Source: Ensifer adhaerens
GTDB lineage: Bacteria > Pseudomonadota > Alphaproteobacteria > Rhizobiales > Rhizobiaceae
Direction: 5' to 3'
Length of the DNA: 64,000 nt
Assembly (NCBI RefSeq): GCF_028993555.1
Contig: NZ_CP118611.1
Location: 1,358,001-1,422,000, forward strand
Part shown: positions 55,774 to 64,000 of the stretch, piece by piece
Layout of the letters: every line of letters begins with the position of its first letter
How positions within the stretch are numbered: the stretch's first letter is position 1
The notes under the pieces: model-generated
The model's input: only the letters and a program-made list of their open reading frames with translations
What the model was told of the DNA's origin: nothing
Database searches by the model: none
Translations under genes and position numbers: made by a program

Positions 55774-55930
55774 GGTCTGGCGCTGCAGCGTGACCTCCCA
55801 ACAACGAAACGTCGATCGGCGCTTAAGTCAGCCGGGCCACACCAATCCTACAGAATCCGTCGCCGCCCGGGTTGCAACCGTCGGGTGATTTGCCTCTTTC
55901 GTCAACAGTTTCTGGCTCCCGCCCGCAAGG

Positions 55931-56088
55931 TCAGGACGCCTTCGTCCATCGTGGGTCGGACGAGGCGAAGATCGCCCTTGCCCATTCGATGAACGCGCGA
56001 ACCTGAGGAGCCAATGCTGGCGGGCCGGGTACATGACGGACACTGGCCTCAGGTCGGTCTCGACGTCGGGCAGGATTTCGACAGGCAT
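55931..56088 (-). pseudogene. LysR-family C-terminal fragment, frameshifted
   Basis: Minus-strand reading gives LPDVETDLRPVSVMYPARQHW and, after a shift of frame near 56009, QVRAFIEWARAIFASSD. This is the standard end of a LysR regulator, which has pattern PVSVxYPxxRHxxxKVRxFIDW. The N-terminal 85% is absent. It is a decayed remnant. Confidence 0.7.
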
Positions 56089-56410
56089 GACACCTGCGAA
56101 GGCGGTCGAGCGGCTCCGCGTCGAGGCCGCGCGGCCGCTGATCGAGGCGGGGCTACTGTCCTTCGACGAGATCGGCCGCCTCGTCGGCTTTAACGATCCG
56201 GATCGCATGGCCCAGAGTTTCGTGCGGACCTTCGGCCACACGCCGCAAGAAATGCGGCGCATCGCGCGGAGGCGGACGCTGCGGAGCGCCCAACGACGTA
56301 GGGAACGACGGAGACGCCAGGTGGATGGAAGTGGGCCGTCCCGCCGCGGTGCAGCACCGCCATCGACCGATGTTGCGCCAGCGCCGCGCGAATCTTCGCG
56401 ACCGCTCTAG
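56087..56410 (+). pseudogene. AraC/GlxA-family C-terminal fragment
   Basis: From 56087 the frame reads MTPAKAVERLRVEAARPLIEAG, then SFDEIGRLVGFNDPDRMAQSF and FGHTPQEMRR, the second helix-turn-helix of an AraC-type regulator. The sensor domain and first helices are missing, and a low-complexity Arg/Pro tail follows. It abuts the LysR scar back to back, marking a deletion or recombination joint. Confidence 0.75.
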
Positions 56411-56467
56411 CAAGCACCCGAGGTTAAACTCTATATCCGAAAGACCAAAACAATTGCCGGTATAAAA

Positions 56468-59400
56468 ATGACCGTTTCGCTGCGAACCCATCTCGATAGG
56501 CTGAACAAATCCCTCCAGGAGCTGAATGCGACGGGCGAGAGTGGCTTCGAAGGCCTGTTAGGCGAGGCGCTAAGCGAGCTCACTGGCATACCATTCCGTC
56601 TCGCAAACAGCGCCTATCAGCGAGGTCTCGATGGCAAGTCTGCCTTCGAAGGCGCGGTAGCTTTCGAAGGGAAACTTTACACTGGCGCCCTGCCGCGAAA
56701 GGACGTTCTCTCAAAAATTCCCGACCTCGTCCGTCACAATCAGCATGCCGACCTTCTCTGGGTTCTCGGCGCGACCTCCATGGTGCCGAGCCAGCTTGCC
56801 GACGACCTGCGGGCCGATGGCGTCAAGCATGGGGTCAGCGTACTCGTCCTCGACTGGGTTCCGTCCGATTTTCCGCGTTTGGGCGTGATGCTCGCAATGG
56901 GCGCAAACAAGGTGGAGGACTTCCTAAGGACCCATCTAACGTCAGATGCGGCTCGCGACGACGCGATCGCAGCCTTGGCTGCCATTCGTGGCGACGATCA
57001 GTTTGCCCGGCATGCCGCCGCCGTTCGCAAATGTCTCGATGCGCCTGGAATGGCCACGGCCATGGCGGAGAGAGCCAACGCAGACTGGTTCGCGGAGACC
57101 GTTTCCGACAGGGCCGGCGCACGCGCCGAACTCGGTCAACCGCTAGCGCTGGCGGATCCGGCCCTCACGATTCTGAAACGCGATCAACTGATCGACACCT
57201 TAGGCCCCTATTTCACGGATGGCGCAGGCGATGGGGTGGTTTGCGTTCATGGTGAAGAAGGTTGTGGCAAGTCGTGGATCGTCCTGCAGACTTGGCTCGA
57301 GCAACCCGACAAGCCGCTTCTGGTGTTTGCGACGCCGGACTATTTCTCGCAAGAGGCGACGCAGGCCGACATCGAGGACCTTTTGATCGCGAAGCTTGTT
57401 GCGCAGACCGGCGACACACGAAGCGAAGCGAGCACGATTCGATGGCGGAGACGACTTTTCGCGTGGAAAGCCGCGGAACGGCCCTGTCGGCCGCGGCTGG
57501 TTGTCGTGGTCGACGGCATCAACCAGCGTCCGCACCAGTCCTGGGGAAAAATCATCAGCAGCGTCGAAACCTATGTCGGCCGGCGCGGGGGGCGCGTCGT
57601 CTTCACCGCGCGCACGCATTACTTCAGCACGCGCGTCAAAAGGGCCCTGCTTCAATCTCCGAAGGAGGTCGAGGTTCCGCGATGGAGCGCATCTGAACGA
57701 GACCGGATCCTCAAGCACCGAAAAATTCCGGTGAATTCGCTAAAACCCGCGGTCGCGGCGTTCCTTCGCAATCCGCGAATTCTGTCAATCGCACTCGAGG
57801 TGTTCGGTCACGAAATTGCGGCCTTCGAGGAGCTCAGCGTCGATCGTCTTTTGTTCGAACACATCATGGCGGGTGTGAGGCACGACTACGGCAACGATCC
57901 CGTCGAATTCGTCGCGCACCTGCGGAGCCACGCAAGGGAGTTGCTGAACCGCGCGACCGCTCAAAACAAGGACGACTTGCACATATTCGAATCCAGTGTG
58001 CCGGCTGTCGCCGACGGCCGCTTTTTTCATCCCGTGGAGGGAGAGCCTAGAAAATACCAACTTCGCGACGACGGTCTCTCGCTCGCGCTCGGCCTGTCGA
58101 TCATCGAGAATTTGCGTTCAGCGGAGCGGAACCATCGCAACCTCGACGACGGCCTAAAAGAGATACTTGAACCGATCGAGGCCTTGGACAGGACTGCCGA
58201 GGCGGTCCTGGCGGCCATAACCGTGACGGCCGCCGACGACAACGAGTATTCCCCGGCAGTCGCCCGCGCTCTTATCAAGGGATTCTCCGAGCTTCAAAAT
58301 CCGCCTGCGCTGTCCCTCGCCGCCTTGGTCAGCTTCGCAAGGGCGCGGCCGATGGCTTTCGCCGAAACGGCGAGGGACCTTTGTCTGGAGGGAAGAACCC
58401 AACCCAACCACCGCTGGATACGGGCGGCGCTCAACGAGGTCGCGCAATCCGACGCTGTTTGGACCGTCCTTGCCCCGGAGGTGCGGCGATGGCTCCGCGC
58501 CTACTCTCCGTCACCGGAACTCCGGATGGGTATCGTCCGTGTCGGTACTCCCGAAACGATTGTTCAGCAAATGACCCGGCTACAGGCGGAAATCAACGAG
58601 CGGATTCAGGATCTATCTCCCGCGGAGAAGGGTCGTCACGCGCGCCTTGTCCAAACCGAAGGCGAAAGGGATGTGCTGTCGCATCTAGCGCTGCGCCTTT
58701 TGGCGGGCAAGAAACTGGCGCCACTTGCAGAAGCCCTCGTGGATTGGAGTTTCGCCAACACGCTCAACGGCACCTCCCACGTGCCTATGAGGGACTTCAA
58801 CGCCCTCATCTCCCTCAACCGGCGGGATTGGTCCGAAACACGCGACGCGCTGCTCCAACAATGCCGGGACTTTTGCACTGGCGCGGTGTCGAATACGGGC
58901 AAGCGGGTTCTATCCAACGTACTGTCCGCGACGGGCGCGCCGGAGGATGACTGGGAAGCGCGCGTCCTTCGCGCTGAGCTGAACGACGACCGGCCGCCGA
59001 TGCGTGGCCCGCGCACCTTCGACGCGAAAGCCGATCCCTGCGATCCGGCGGCAACCCGACCATTCGGCCTGACGTCGAATCTCCAGAAATACGAAAAACT
59101 TGATGTGACGACCCTGCGGCAAGGTATCGACCGTGTGTTTCCGGACCACGTCTTCGTCGGCGATAGACCGGCTGCAGCCCGCTTCGCGCTGGATGTGGCT
59201 GTCGCCAAGCATCGGGAACTTGCGACCGATGTTGCGAACCGCGCCGGCACGCCGCTTCGCCAGGGACTGCTGGAACTGCGGAAACACGCCGCTTTGATCT
59301 CGAGGGAACAAGCGCTTGCACTCGTCGATATTTGGACGCAAGCGCGGGCGAGAGACGATTTTAGAACGCTGCCCGAAGACGACCGACTGGTACTGCAGGA

Positions 59401-61024
59401 CGGGCTGGTCATCGCCTTTCCGTTCCTAGAACCCATCGAGCAGATCGACATTCTCCTCGCGACCACCGAAAACGAGCCTCTCCTGCTTGACCTTGTCGAT
59501 GGAACGAAGGCGCCAGATGCAGCAACCTTCGACCGGTTCCTCGACGACGCGCGCTCCACTGGCGTGGAACACAGGCAGCGCGTCCTGCTCGAGATCGCGG
59601 CTGCGGCCGGGGCCGAACTATCAAGTCATGCGCGCGCCTATTTTTGCACACTGATGTCCTCGCCACGGGAACGGCTCCGCAGCAGCGCGCAGCGGCTCGC
59701 TGCCCGTTCAGGTCATCCAGACCTGCTAAAGGCGGTCGTGGAAAGCGACTGGGAAGCCAGTCCCGTTGATAATGGCGATGATTCCAACAGTTGGTATGGT
59801 TCGTACGCCTTGCTGAAAGGCGCGGAGATTGGCCTGATCGACGGGGGCGCGGTCCTCGATCGGATTTCACCGCGCCTTTACGGACGGGCGGCCTTGATGC
59901 TGAAAGGCCCTGCGACACAAGAGATCGCCCGCCGAGTTGATGCCTCGATACGCCGTGTCATCGCTCTGCCGGACGAGCTGGTGGCGCCCGCAATAGAAAT
60001 GGAAGTCGAAGGCGCCGATCTCGACGAGCCGCCGTGTTTTTATGTAACAGCCCGTCCCACCCGAGGGCCAAGTGATTTTATTCGCAAGCTCTCGGAAAGC
60101 GAGGGCGGATCACGCGGAGGGGACAACGGCTATGAAGCCTTTCTGACATTCCGGGACCGACTCACGGCGGCCAGCGCGAATATCATTCTCGATCATCTCA
60201 CACACGAAGAGTTCGCCGCAATTGTCGCTGCCAATCCGCCAGTCGCGGAACAATGGTACGATCTCTTCATGGATATGAACGACTCCAAACTGCCCGCCGT
60301 TCACAATCTCGTCCTGCTTCTGGCAAGTGCTCTCTCCGACATCGACCCTGACAAGAGCCTGGCGCTTTTCCACCGATCCGCACACATCAGGCCGCTGGTG
60401 CGCTTCAACTTCGGAAAGACCGGCGTAGACTTTGGATCGCTGAGCGCATGGCGAGGGCCGCGCACATCCGCCTTCGACGAGATGCGCAGAAAGCGGCTCG
60501 ACTACGCCGAGACCGATCAAGCATTGGCAACCGAAGTTCTTTCAGCGCTTCAGAACGGTCACCAAAGCTTCCTCGAGGCGTATGTCGATGAAAAGCTCTC
60601 CCGATCCGAGCCCGCCGAAATCGCACGTGGTCTAATGGTGGTCGGCCTTTCGGACCAGAGCGAACGCCATGACCAACTTCTTAAGAGATACGAAGCAACC
60701 GACGGGCTGCCAGGCTGGGCATGGACGGAAGCGACAGCCGCGTATCGGCGCAACATCTGGGCTCGTCACTGGTTCAAGGCGATGTGCGAAACGGAGGACC
60801 CCGAGTCGTTCTGGCAGGCGGCGGTTCTTTTTGAGCAATGCGTCGACGCACGGTTTCAGACCTGGCGCAATGACTACTCGCTCGTCGGCAGGCCATTTGC
60901 AGCCTTCGGCGGCAACCTAAGGGATGTCCTTCCACGGAGATATGAAAAACTCAGCAACGAGCGAGAGCGAAACCTCTTCGGAAGGAAGGCCCCAGCACCC
61001 ATATTCGTGCGTTCTCTGGATTGA
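56468..61024 (+). CDS. Nuclease-STAND NTPase, Avs-like architecture
   Basis: A 1518-residue protein, not assigned to a named family. N-terminal region (about 1-135): GFEGLLGEALSELTGIPFRLA, then Asp55 and Glu67-Gly-Lys69 (FEGK), then strands ending VLVLDW, the order expected of a restriction-endonuclease PD-(D/E)XK fold. Middle (about 235-480): STAND-type NTPase with Walker A HGEEGCGKS (Lys268), Walker B LVVVVDGINQ (Asp349) and VVFTARTHYF (Arg382). The remaining 1000 residues are mainly helical with no clear repeat, as in target-sensing regions. This layout is that of Avs antiviral proteins. No accessory gene follows. Codon use is island-like but well formed. Confidence 0.85.
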   Translation: MTVSLRTHLDRLNKSLQELNATGESGFEGLLGEALSELTGIPFRLANSAYQRGLDGKSAFEGAVAFEGKLYTGALPRKDVLSKIPDLVRHNQHADLLWVLGATSMVPSQLADDLRADGVKHGVSVLVLDWVPSDFPRLGVMLAMGANKVEDFLRTHLTSDAARDDAIAALAAIRGDDQFARHAAAVRKCLDAPGMATAMAERANADWFAETVSDRAGARAELGQPLALADPALTILKRDQLIDTLGPYFTDGAGDGVVCVHGEEGCGKSWIVLQTWLEQPDKPLLVFATPDYFSQEATQADIEDLLIAKLVAQTGDTRSEASTIRWRRRLFAWKAAERPCRPRLVVVVDGINQRPHQSWGKIISSVETYVGRRGGRVVFTARTHYFSTRVKRALLQSPKEVEVPRWSASERDRILKHRKIPVNSLKPAVAAFLRNPRILSIALEVFGHEIAAFEELSVDRLLFEHIMAGVRHDYGNDPVEFVAHLRSHARELLNRATAQNKDDLHIFESSVPAVADGRFFHPVEGEPRKYQLRDDGLSLALGLSIIENLRSAERNHRNLDDGLKEILEPIEALDRTAEAVLAAITVTAADDNEYSPAVARALIKGFSELQNPPALSLAALVSFARARPMAFAETARDLCLEGRTQPNHRWIRAALNEVAQSDAVWTVLAPEVRRWLRAYSPSPELRMGIVRVGTPETIVQQMTRLQAEINERIQDLSPAEKGRHARLVQTEGERDVLSHLALRLLAGKKLAPLAEALVDWSFANTLNGTSHVPMRDFNALISLNRRDWSETRDALLQQCRDFCTGAVSNTGKRVLSNVLSATGAPEDDWEARVLRAELNDDRPPMRGPRTFDAKADPCDPAATRPFGLTSNLQKYEKLDVTTLRQGIDRVFPDHVFVGDRPAAARFALDVAVAKHRELATDVANRAGTPLRQGLLELRKHAALISREQALALVDIWTQARARDDFRTLPEDDRLVLQDGLVIAFPFLEPIEQIDILLATTENEPLLLDLVDGTKAPDAATFDRFLDDARSTGVEHRQRVLLEIAAAAGAELSSHARAYFCTLMSSPRERLRSSAQRLAARSGHPDLLKAVVESDWEASPVDNGDDSNSWYGSYALLKGAEIGLIDGGAVLDRISPRLYGRAALMLKGPATQEIARRVDASIRRVIALPDELVAPAIEMEVEGADLDEPPCFYVTARPTRGPSDFIRKLSESEGGSRGGDNGYEAFLTFRDRLTAASANIILDHLTHEEFAAIVAANPPVAEQWYDLFMDMNDSKLPAVHNLVLLLASALSDIDPDKSLALFHRSAHIRPLVRFNFGKTGVDFGSLSAWRGPRTSAFDEMRRKRLDYAETDQALATEVLSALQNGHQSFLEAYVDEKLSRSEPAEIARGLMVVGLSDQSERHDQLLKRYEATDGLPGWAWTEATAAYRRNIWARHWFKAMCETEDPESFWQAAVLFEQCVDARFQTWRNDYSLVGRPFAAFGGNLRDVLPRRYEKLSNERERNLFGRKAPAPIFVRSLD

Positions 61025-61090
61025 CTTGTACTCCACGGCGCGAGCGACGCAGACGGTCATCGTAGCTCTCTAAGCGGATGATCATCCTGG

Positions 61091-61489
61091 CTAAACCTGC
61101 CAGTTGGCAGTTACGCTCACCGCAAGCTCTGCGCGGTTCGCACAGCCACGCTTCCCCTCGTGGGCGCTGGCATGGATCAGCGCGTCGTAAACGATGAGGT
61201 CTTCCCGCTGAGGAAGCGTTGAAAAGAGCGCTACATTGGCTGCATATCCGGTACCGAAGAACAGCATCTTCTCCGCGCCGAAAAACCTTGCCGCTTCAGC
61301 CTCCAGTTCTTCATGTTCGGAGTGATTGCCCCGAAACAACCGGGAACCACCTGCGCCGACCGGAACATCATTTGCAAGGGCGTTCTGTATTGCATCCTTG
61401 AGCCGCTCCGAGGCTGCAAGTCCGAGGTAGTCGTTCGAAGTAAAATCGATACCCGTCCGCGCCTCAAGCCGACGCAAGCGGCCCTTACG
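61091..61489 (-). pseudogene. bioF: bioF fragment (8-amino-7-oxononanoate synthase)
   Basis: Minus-strand reading from the IS edge gives RKGRLRRLEARTGIDFTSND, then YLGLA, PVGAGGSRLFRGNHSEHEEL and IVYDALIHASAHEG, the N-terminal third of BioF, a PLP enzyme of biotin synthesis. Homology stops near 61154; the last 20 residues to the stop at 61091 are unrelated. The pyridoxal lysine and C-terminal two thirds are missing. The first codons were removed or displaced by the IS21 element. It cannot be functional. Confidence 0.8.
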
Positions 61490-61528
61490 TGTGTTCCGGC
61501 GTGCAAATTTGACCCCCTTGGCGGGGTA

Positions 61529-61551
61529 ATCGGCGTCCAATTTTGACCCCC
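61529..61551 (+). repeat. IS21 internal terminal repeat, left copy
   Basis: 23 bp, 22 identical to the inverted copy at 63922-63944. Probably one of the transposase-binding repeats of the element. Confidence 0.8.
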
Positions 61552-61588
61552 CTCAGATTTCATCTGACCATCCGGCTTTTTGCGGCGG

Positions 61589-63100
61589 ATGGAGCGGGAG
61601 TTGAAGCGAGTGGATACGATTGCGCGTGTTCGACGGGCCTTCCATGTGCAGGGCTGGTCGATGAAGAAGATCGTCCGGGAACTCCACGTGTCGCGCAACA
61701 CGGTACGCAAGATACTGCGTTCCGATGAGACCGATTTTACCTATGCACGAGAACGGCAACCGTTACCGCGGATCGGAGCCTGGAAGGCTGAGATCGAGCG
61801 GTTTCTGACAGCCAATGAGGGCAAGCCGTCGCGTGAACGGCTGACGCTGATCCGGATTTACGAGGAGGTTCGGGCACTCGGCTACGATGGCAGTTATGAC
61901 GCGATCCGGCGATATGCCAAGACCTGGGCGAAGAACCGCGGAGCCGTGACGGCGGAAGCCTATGTACCGCTCTACTACGCGCCAGGTGAGGCTTACCAGT
62001 TCGACTGGAGCCACGAGATCATTCTGATCAACGGCGTGACGACGACCGTGAAGGTGGCGCATGTCCGGCTCTGCCACAGCCGGATGATGTTCGTCCGGGC
62101 CTACATGCGCGAGAGCCAGGAGATGGTGTTCGACGCGCACGACAAGGCATTCGCCTTCTTCCATGGCACCTGCACGCGCGGCATCTACGACAACATGAAG
62201 ACGGCAGTCGAAGCCGTGTTCGTTGGAAAGGAACGACAATACAATCGCCGTTTTCTGCAGATGTGCAGCCATTATCTGGTTCACCCGGTCGCCTGCACGC
62301 CCGCATCTGGGTGGGAGAAGGGACAGGTCGAGAACCAGGTTGGTCTCGTGCGTGAACGCTTCTTCACCCCGCGACTGCGGGTCAAAAGCCTGGAAGAGCT
62401 GAACGTCTGGCTGCTCGATAAGTGCATCGCCTACGCCAAGGCTCACCGCCATCCCGAGCAGACCGAGCGGATGATCTGGCAGATGTTCGAGGCGGAGCGC
62501 GCCAGCCTGGTGCACTATGTCGGGCCGTTCGACGGTTTCCACTGCGTTCCGGCCTCGGTGTCGAAGACCTGCACCGTCCGCTTCGACAACAACAAATACT
62601 CCGTCCTCTCGACGGCGGTCGGCCGCCCTGTCGAGATTCATGCCTACGCCGAGAAGATTGTGATCCGGCAGGATGGCGTGAACGTCGGTGAACATCCTCG
62701 TTGCTTTGGCCGTGGCGAGACGGTCTACGATCCCTGGCATTATGTCCCTGTTCTGGCTCGCAAACCCGGAGCTTTGCGCAACGGAGCGCCGTTCCGGGAA
62801 TGGGTCTTGCCCGCAGCGATGGAGAAAGTGCGCCGGCGGCTGAAGAGCGTCCATGACGGTGATCGGCAAATGGTCACCATCCTCGGCTGCGTTCCCACCG
62901 ACGGTCTGGCGGCCGTCGATGCTGCCTGCCAGGAGGCTTTGGAGCACGGCGTCTGCTCGGCCCCGGTGATCCTCAACATTTTGGCCCGGAGCCGTGATCC
63001 GGCTCCGACCGCAACCCTGCAAACCCCGGATGCGCTGCGGTTGACCCATGAGCCGGTCGCCGACTGCGCCCGCTATGACAGCCTCAGGAGGGCAAGCTGA
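61589..63100 (+). CDS. istA: IS21 transposase
   Basis: A 503-residue DDE transposase. N-terminal helix-turn-helix: [22 protein letters not shown] (22-43). Catalytic triad Asp139 (YQFDWS), Asp201 ([10 protein letters not shown]) and Glu248 (GQVENQVG). The ATG at 61589 is preferred to a TTG three codons upstream. The stop overlaps the istB start by one base (TGATG), giving translational coupling. The gene appears intact. Confidence 0.95.
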   Translation: MERELKRVDTIARVRRAFHVQGWSMKKIVRELHVSRNTVRKILRSDETDFTYARERQPLPRIGAWKAEIERFLTANEGKPSRERLTLIRIYEEVRALGYDGSYDAIRRYAKTWAKNRGAVTAEAYVPLYYAPGEAYQFDWSHEIILINGVTTTVKVAHVRLCHSRMMFVRAYMRESQEMVFDAHDKAFAFFHGTCTRGIYDNMKTAVEAVFVGKERQYNRRFLQMCSHYLVHPVACTPASGWEKGQVENQVGLVRERFFTPRLRVKSLEELNVWLLDKCIAYAKAHRHPEQTERMIWQMFEAERASLVHYVGPFDGFHCVPASVSKTCTVRFDNNKYSVLSTAVGRPVEIHAYAEKIVIRQDGVNVGEHPRCFGRGETVYDPWHYVPVLARKPGALRNGAPFREWVLPAAMEKVRRRLKSVHDGDRQMVTILGCVPTDGLAAVDAACQEALEHGVCSAPVILNILARSRDPAPTATLQTPDALRLTHEPVADCARYDSLRRAS

Positions 63101-63834
63101 TGGAACGCACACAGGTTCTCGAACTGATGAGTACGCTGAAGCTCTTTGGAATGCGTAGCGCTTACGACGAGGTCATGGGCAACGGCATCAAGCGGCAGCA
63201 CGAACCACCCCGCATCGTCGGCGATCTCCTGCAGTCGGAGATCGCCGAGAAGCAGGCTCGCTCCATTCGCTACCAGCTCAGCATCGCCAAGCTGCCGCTC
63301 GCCAAGGACATCGACGACTTCGACTTCACCAATACGCCGGTCAATGAATCCCTGGTGCGGGAGCTGTCGACCGGCACCTTCGTCGCTGATCAGCGCAACG
63401 TCGTCCTCGTCGGCGGCACGGGAACCGGAAAGAGCCACCTCGCCATTGCAATTGCCCGTGCACTGATCCGCAACGGAACACGCGGGCGCTTCTTCAATGT
63501 CGTCGACCTGGTCAATCGGCTGGAAACGGAAACGCGCAGCGGCAAGCAGGGGCGGACGGCCGACTATCTCAACCGTCTCGACTTCATCATCCTCGATGAA
63601 CTCGGCTATCTGCCATTTGCTCAGGCCGGTGGCCAACTGCTGTTCCATCTGATCAGTAGGCTCTACGAGCGCACCTCGATCATCGTCACCACGAACCTGG
63701 CCTTTGGAGAATGGCCGACCGTGTTCGGCGATGCCAAAATGACTACGGCGCTCCTCGACCGCCTGACCCACCACTGCGAGATCGTCGAAACCGGGAACGA
63801 GTCCTGGCGCTTCAAGAACCGCTCTCAAAGCTAA
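63100..63834 (+). CDS. istB: IS21 helper ATPase
   Basis: A 244-residue AAA+ ATPase related to DnaC that assists IstA. Walker A is GGTGTGKS with Lys111; Walker B is [13 protein letters not shown] strong AGGAGGG site lies just upstream of the ATG. Intact and full length. Confidence 0.95.
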   Translation: MERTQVLELMSTLKLFGMRSAYDEVMGNGIKRQHEPPRIVGDLLQSEIAEKQARSIRYQLSIAKLPLAKDIDDFDFTNTPVNESLVRELSTGTFVADQRNVVLVGGTGTGKSHLAIAIARALIRNGTRGRFFNVVDLVNRLETETRSGKQGRTADYLNRLDFIILDELGYLPFAQAGGQLLFHLISRLYERTSIIVTTNLAFGEWPTVFGDAKMTTALLDRLTHHCEIVETGNESWRFKNRSQS

Positions 63835-63921
63835 AGCCGAAGATGCCCGTCACCCGCACTTGGCCTACCCTCTGCATCCCCGGCCAGCGCCGGGCAGGCC
63901 AAGCGCTGATCTACACCACCA

Positions 63922-63944
63922 GGGGGTCAAAATTGGATGCCGAT
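63922..63944 (-). repeat. IS21 internal terminal repeat, right copy
   Basis: Inverted partner of 61529-61551 with one mismatch. The outer end of the element follows at 63973; the remaining 27 bases of the window carry nothing recognisable. Confidence 0.8.
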
Positions 63945-64000
63945 AAGGGGTGAATTTTGGACGCTGATTGACAAATGGGTCGCTCTCAATGGTCTTTCCG

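Larger units (their letters stand above)
55774..56467. other. Divergent control region with gene scars
   Basis: 694 bases separate the AddBA-McrC operon from the STAND gene. They hold fragments of two unrelated regulators (LysR on the minus strand, AraC on the plus strand) and about 60 AT-rich bases before the STAND start. Promoters for both defence units should lie here. Confidence 0.55.
44330..61153. other. Putative defence/genomic island
   Basis: Between a LysR gene that has lost its target and a bioF gene that has lost both ends lies about 16.8 kb with a different character. Gene density is low on the left, with gaps of several hundred bases and visibly lower GC. Regulator scars are present, and the cargo is of defence type: PIN/Phd, HEPN, AddAB-like nuclease-helicase, McrC, nuclease-STAND protein. 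No integrase, tRNA or attachment repeat was found at the edges, so the mode of entry is unknown and the exact left edge is approximate. Confidence 0.6.
61490..63973 (+). mobile_element. IS21-family insertion sequence
   Basis: A 2484-bp element with istA and istB. The outer ends read TGTGTTCCGGCGTGCAAA (left, 61490) and, inverted, TGTCAATCAGCGTCCAAA (right, ending 63973): both begin TG and share GCGT-CAAA. An internal repeat of 23 bp (61529-61551 and, inverted, 63922-63944) matches at 22 positions. The length and multiple terminal repeats are typical of IS21. No target duplication is visible, and the right flank does not look like bioF, so a deletion or rearrangement followed insertion. Confidence 0.88.

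Noticed and set aside
61097..61110. Palindrome CTGCCAGTTGGCAG at the right island edge
   Set aside because: Only 6-bp arms and no second copy at the left edge, so it is not supported as an attachment or transposon end.
61763..63112. Minus-strand 449-codon frame opposite istA
   Set aside because: Antisense to an intact transposase with its DDE triad; no recognisable domain.
1..64000. CRISPR array
   Set aside because: No regularly spaced direct repeats found, and no cas-like genes.

Overview
The window reads as an alphaproteobacterial replicon, most likely Rhizobiaceae (Sinorhizobium/Ensifer/Rhizobium type). The basis is GC-rich coding with strong third-position bias, PuuD-type urate oxidation, many ABC importers and an IclR/gcl glyoxylate cluster. 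No rRNA, tRNA, CRISPR array or replication origin was recognised. Assignments rest on reading motifs and gene order; no database search was possible.

Positions 1-11,090 hold a GAF-domain gene and then a long minus-strand run: DeoR regulator, deoC, a double-domain aldehyde dehydrogenase, a RbsD/FucU mutarotase, a PfkB kinase, two sugar permeases, a binding protein and an ATPase. Together they look like a pathway that imports deoxyribose or a related sugar, phosphorylates it, cleaves it and oxidises the resulting aldehyde. Positions 11,309-21,486 hold a dipeptide/oligopeptide ABC importer with an Xaa-Pro aminopeptidase, an XRE-cupin regulator, a proline racemase-superfamily enzyme with a Ser/Thr active-site pair, and a GntR regulator. 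The same 12-bp palindrome lies in front of the importer operon and in front of the racemase-like gene. This suggests one regulon for proline- or hydroxyproline-containing peptides.

Positions 21,698-44,204 look like ordinary chromosome or chromid: alpha-2-macroglobulin plus PBP1C, a hybrid histidine kinase with a NarL-type regulator, a LysE exporter, a HpaH-like hydratase, a glyoxylate-to-glycerate cluster (gcl, hyi, glxR, glycerate kinase) under an IclR regulator, guanine deaminase, the urate oxidase PuuD and two LysR regulators.

Positions about 44,330-61,153 are an accessory island with long gaps and gene scars. The target gene of a LysR regulator appears cut off on the left, and a bioF fragment closes it on the right. 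Cargo: a small unknown protein, an XRE regulator, a divergent PIN-toxin/Phd-antitoxin pair, a HEPN-LprI fusion, a tightly overlapping operon (AddB-like nuclease, AddA-like helicase-nuclease, N-truncated McrC) and, divergent from it, a 1518-residue protein with an N-terminal PD-(D/E)XK-like domain followed by a STAND NTPase and a long C-terminal region. I interpret this as a defence island. The STAND protein (Avs-like architecture) and the AddBA-McrC operon are the best candidates for undescribed systems. An IS21-family element (61,490-63,973) sits in the bioF remnant and closes the window.
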